A stretch of DNA of 52,518 nt from Bdellovibrionales bacterium RIFOXYC1_FULL_37_79 (GTDB lineage: Bacteria > Bdellovibrionota > Bacteriovoracia > Bacteriovoracales > Bacteriovoracaceae). A program made the translations under genes and the position numbers. Of the stretch, positions 50,947 to 52,518 are shown in pieces; the stretch's first letter is position 1; every line of letters begins with the position of its first letter. The DNA is taken from positions 1-52,518 of the forward strand of contig MEQB01000050.1 in the NCBI GenBank assembly GCA_001770015.1, given 5' to 3'. Under the pieces are notes generated by a model. That model made no database searches and was not told the origin of the DNA. It saw only the letters and a list, made by a program, of their open reading frames with translations.

Positions 50947-52021
50947 TTTTTATTATTATTTCAATTTAAAAGCTAAGTGATGACATTCCACCCACCATCA
51001 ACTTTCTAGGCCCCTAAAAGGTTAGTAATATGATAACATTTTTAAAAATTGCATCGAACAGGCCAAAACCCCTTACAGTAAAAGGAATTTACTTAGTAGT
51101 AAAATATAAATCAAAAGACCCAAGTTTCAGACCTAGCTAGTATGATAAAAAATATTGAAGAAAATTTGGATATAGATTATTTTTTCAATTTTTGCTATAG
51201 AAAATTGCGGATTGTGAAATAGAGAACTGGTACCAGCCAGTGGACGATAGGTTTCGAGGACATCAGACATAATGGATTAACTGTAAGTGAATTACGAACG
51301 AGTTCTAGGTTTAAATGAAGTCCAGAAATACCTAGCGAAAGGCCGTGACTGATCGGAATTGGCACCCATTACCATAGTATCTCATGCGAAACTTAATAAA
51401 TCCTCAGGCATAACTGCCGACAAGAGGTAAAAAGCGGGGATGCGTTTTTTAATATTGAAGAAAATTTAAAATGTTTTTGAACTAGGTAAATACATTACTC
51501 GCTACCCACCGCCATTTCAGCTATCGCTATTTTGAAATTTAAACCGGACAGCAGTGAATTTGTTTATTAAAAGTAATGTTAATTTTCTATGAAGCAATCA
51601 AGGGGATTCGAACTGCCACCATCAGATCCTTGTTCTCTAACATAAGCCTTAAATCTGTTTTGTAGAGTGAGATTTTTTGGCATTAAAAGCTTAATGTTGT
51701 AATAATTTTTTAAGCCATATATGATATTGATGTTGACAAAGTGGCGCTGCATTGTTGGCTTGAAAATATTTAGTCTTGAAATTCATCTAAATATTTGTAT
51801 ATAGAAGAAAATTCCGACAACGGACTGTGTGTTTAATATGTTGAAAACAACAAGCACCTGCTTCCAATGTTGTGTTTTCGGATAATTAGGCAATAGTATC
51901 CAAGTTTTCTAGAAAATTGAGTATCCGTGTTCTCTGTAATTGAGCACAGGTACGTCCATATTTTAAGACTTATTATAAAAGAAATTCACCATTTCAATAT
52001 CGTATTATTTAATAAAATAAG
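50947..52021. other. About 1.1 kb without protein genes
   Basis: No protein-like frame of useful length on either strand. The stretch at about 51190-51440 looks less AT-rich than its flanks and has short palindromes (CTGGTACCAG at about 51226). It is enclosed by the 17-bp direct repeats listed separately. This could be a non-coding RNA or a small decayed mobile element; nothing specific is recognised. Confidence 0.4.
51151..51467. repeat. 17-bp direct repeat, copies exactly 300 bp apart
   Basis: AATATTGAAGAAAATTT occurs at 51151-51167 and again, identical, at 51451-51467. The 283 bp between carry no gene. A perfect 17-bp match within 1 kb is not expected by chance, even in AT-rich DNA. Length is too great for a usual target duplication; recombination site or duplicated regulatory site are options. 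Confidence 0.7.
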
Positions 52022-52067
52022 TGCTCCAATATTTCAAAATACGGAGCATTTTAAACCGTATTTGACT
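52022..52067 (+). promoter_or_regulatory. Two overlapping dyads and -35 box ahead of regulator copy 3
   Basis: TGCTCC (52022-52027) can pair with GGAGCA (52043-52048). AATACGG (52038-52044) can pair with CCGTATT (52056-52062). The two stems share bases and exclude each other. The second touches a TTGACT -35 box (52062-52067). The -10 is not clear; TATAAA at 52091 lies 6 nt before ATG but the spacing is too long. Confidence 0.4.
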
Positions 52068-52102
52068 TGTCATTTTATGATTGAACATTTTATAAAGACA
52101 GT

Positions 52103-52417
52103 ATGCAAAAACATGATTATCAACATTTACTTGAATCGGAGTTTCATAAAAGATTAGAAAGAAATACATCATATTCTTTAAGAGCTTTTGCTTTATCTCT
52201 TGGCCTAACTTCTTCTGCCATATCTGAACTATTATCTGGAAAACGAAAAATATCTGTAAAAAAAGCTGAGAGCTTTGTAGATTTACTCGATTTAACTATT
52301 GAAGAAAAAGATCGATTTATAAATTCAGTAAAAAGTACTAAAGCTAGATATAAAAAAAAGAAAGTTATAGAGCAAAATAACTACCACGTAAGCGGTAAAT
52401 GGCCATCCTATCTTTAA
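52103..52417 (+). CDS. TIGR02147-type regulator, N-terminal half only (copy 3, truncated)
   Basis: A 104-residue protein that matches the N-terminal part of copy 1: ERNTSYSLRAFALSLGLTSSAISELLSGKRKISVKKAE against NTRYSLRAFARDLEIAPSNLSEILRGKQGISPQKA. The helix-turn-helix is complete. The protein stops at VSGKWPSYL, the place where full-length members enter the C-terminal domain (LISDWYYYAIL in copy 1). It may be a decayed gene or a short DNA-binding competitor. It starts 12 nt after a TATAAA-like box with no good ribosome site. Right of the stop no more of the family is seen. Confidence 0.75.
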   Translation: MQKHDYQHLLESEFHKRLERNTSYSLRAFALSLGLTSSAISELLSGKRKISVKKAESFVDLLDLTIEEKDRFINSVKSTKARYKKKKVIEQNNYHVSGKWPSYL

Positions 52418-52445
52418 GTTATTTTTTTTGATAAAATCATCAACT

Positions 52446-52518
52446 TTATGCCAAGAACTGGCCTTTGAGAGGAAGAAGTCGCTCATAATCTTCCACGGTT
52501 TGAGCGAGAGGGAGTTTA
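52446..52518 (-). CDS. C-terminal end of a minus-strand gene cut by the window edge
   Basis: A minus-strand frame enters from the right edge and ends at TAA (52448-52446) after 23 visible codons, LPLAQTVEDYERLLPLKGQF and LA. Composition is strongly protein-like. Too short to identify. Confidence 0.5.
   Translation of the reverse strand, partial: KLPLAQTVEDYERLLPLKGQFLA

Noticed and set aside
51598-51632. tRNA-like T-arm (GGATTCGAACTGCC) on the minus strand
   Set aside because: The T-loop consensus is there, but the arms do not pair and no acceptor, D or anticodon stem could be found around it.
1-52518. CRISPR arrays, rRNA, tRNA genes or intact insertion sequences
   Set aside because: None found by eye: no regularly spaced repeats, no rRNA stretches, no complete tRNA fold, and no complete transposase with inverted repeats.

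Overview
This window is AT-rich bacterial chromosome that looks like a member of Bdellovibrionota, most likely the Bacteriovoracia side (Bacteriovorax/Halobacteriovorax-like). The grounds are three TIGR02147/DUF4423-type regulators, exported 'GNGGD...HELIYRE' proteins, a multi-copy-type HNH protein family, many small exported proteins of unknown function, and low G+C. This is inference from gene content; no rRNA or tRNA marker is present.

Layout. (1) 1-5.2 kb: a frameshifted Fic gene, then a minus-strand unit in which a TIGR02147-type regulator overlaps and leads two tandem paralogous exported proteins. (2) 5.0-8.6 kb: an exported ankyrin protein, an intact HNH protein, a decayed second copy of that gene's 3' end, and a decayed reading frame. 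(3) 8.6-14.2 kb: a six-gene plus-strand operon (unknown protein, iron alcohol dehydrogenase, 2-hydroxyacid dehydrogenase, LarA/DUF2088-type protein, SDR, small membrane protein), probably an undescribed hydroxyacid or sugar-acid pathway. (4) 14.2-21.7 kb: a FecR-domain envelope protein, a PNPOx-like flavoprotein, and a MoxR-DUF58-transglutaminase-methyltransferase operon in which the transglutaminase seems to use an ATT start. (5) 21.7-24.2 kb: a cobalamin riboswitch ahead of a BtuB-like receptor and a TonB-like protein. (6) 24.3-33.4 kb: SNF2 helicase plus SWIM protein, an AAA/DUF4143 ATPase with two identical-geometry operators, an Rnk-like factor, a CPBP protease, GNAT and FkbM enzymes, and a small Ala-rich exported protein. 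(7) 33.5-35.7 kb: an OmpR/histidine-kinase pair. (8) 36-42.9 kb: exported proteins around a second TIGR02147 regulator, including a HExxHxxGxxD metalloprotease with a near-consensus promoter. (9) 43.2-44.5 kb: a nucleotidyltransferase/partner pair that looks like a toxin-antitoxin module, with a perfect palindrome over its -10 box and start codon. (10) 44.9-50.9 kb: a methyltransferase and an AbrB-TolC-RND operon without an adaptor gene. (11) 51-52.5 kb: about 1.1 kb without genes carrying a 17-bp direct repeat spaced exactly 300 bp, a truncated third TIGR02147 regulator, and the tail of a gene entering from the right.

The strongest candidates for something undescribed are the repeated pairing of TIGR02147 regulators with exported proteins of one loose superfamily (two full regulators here, one truncated), the LarA-containing operon, and the nucleotidyltransferase module. 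Several promoters lie so close to the start codon that leaderless or nearly leaderless transcripts are predicted. All functional calls come from reading motifs by eye; no database search was run.
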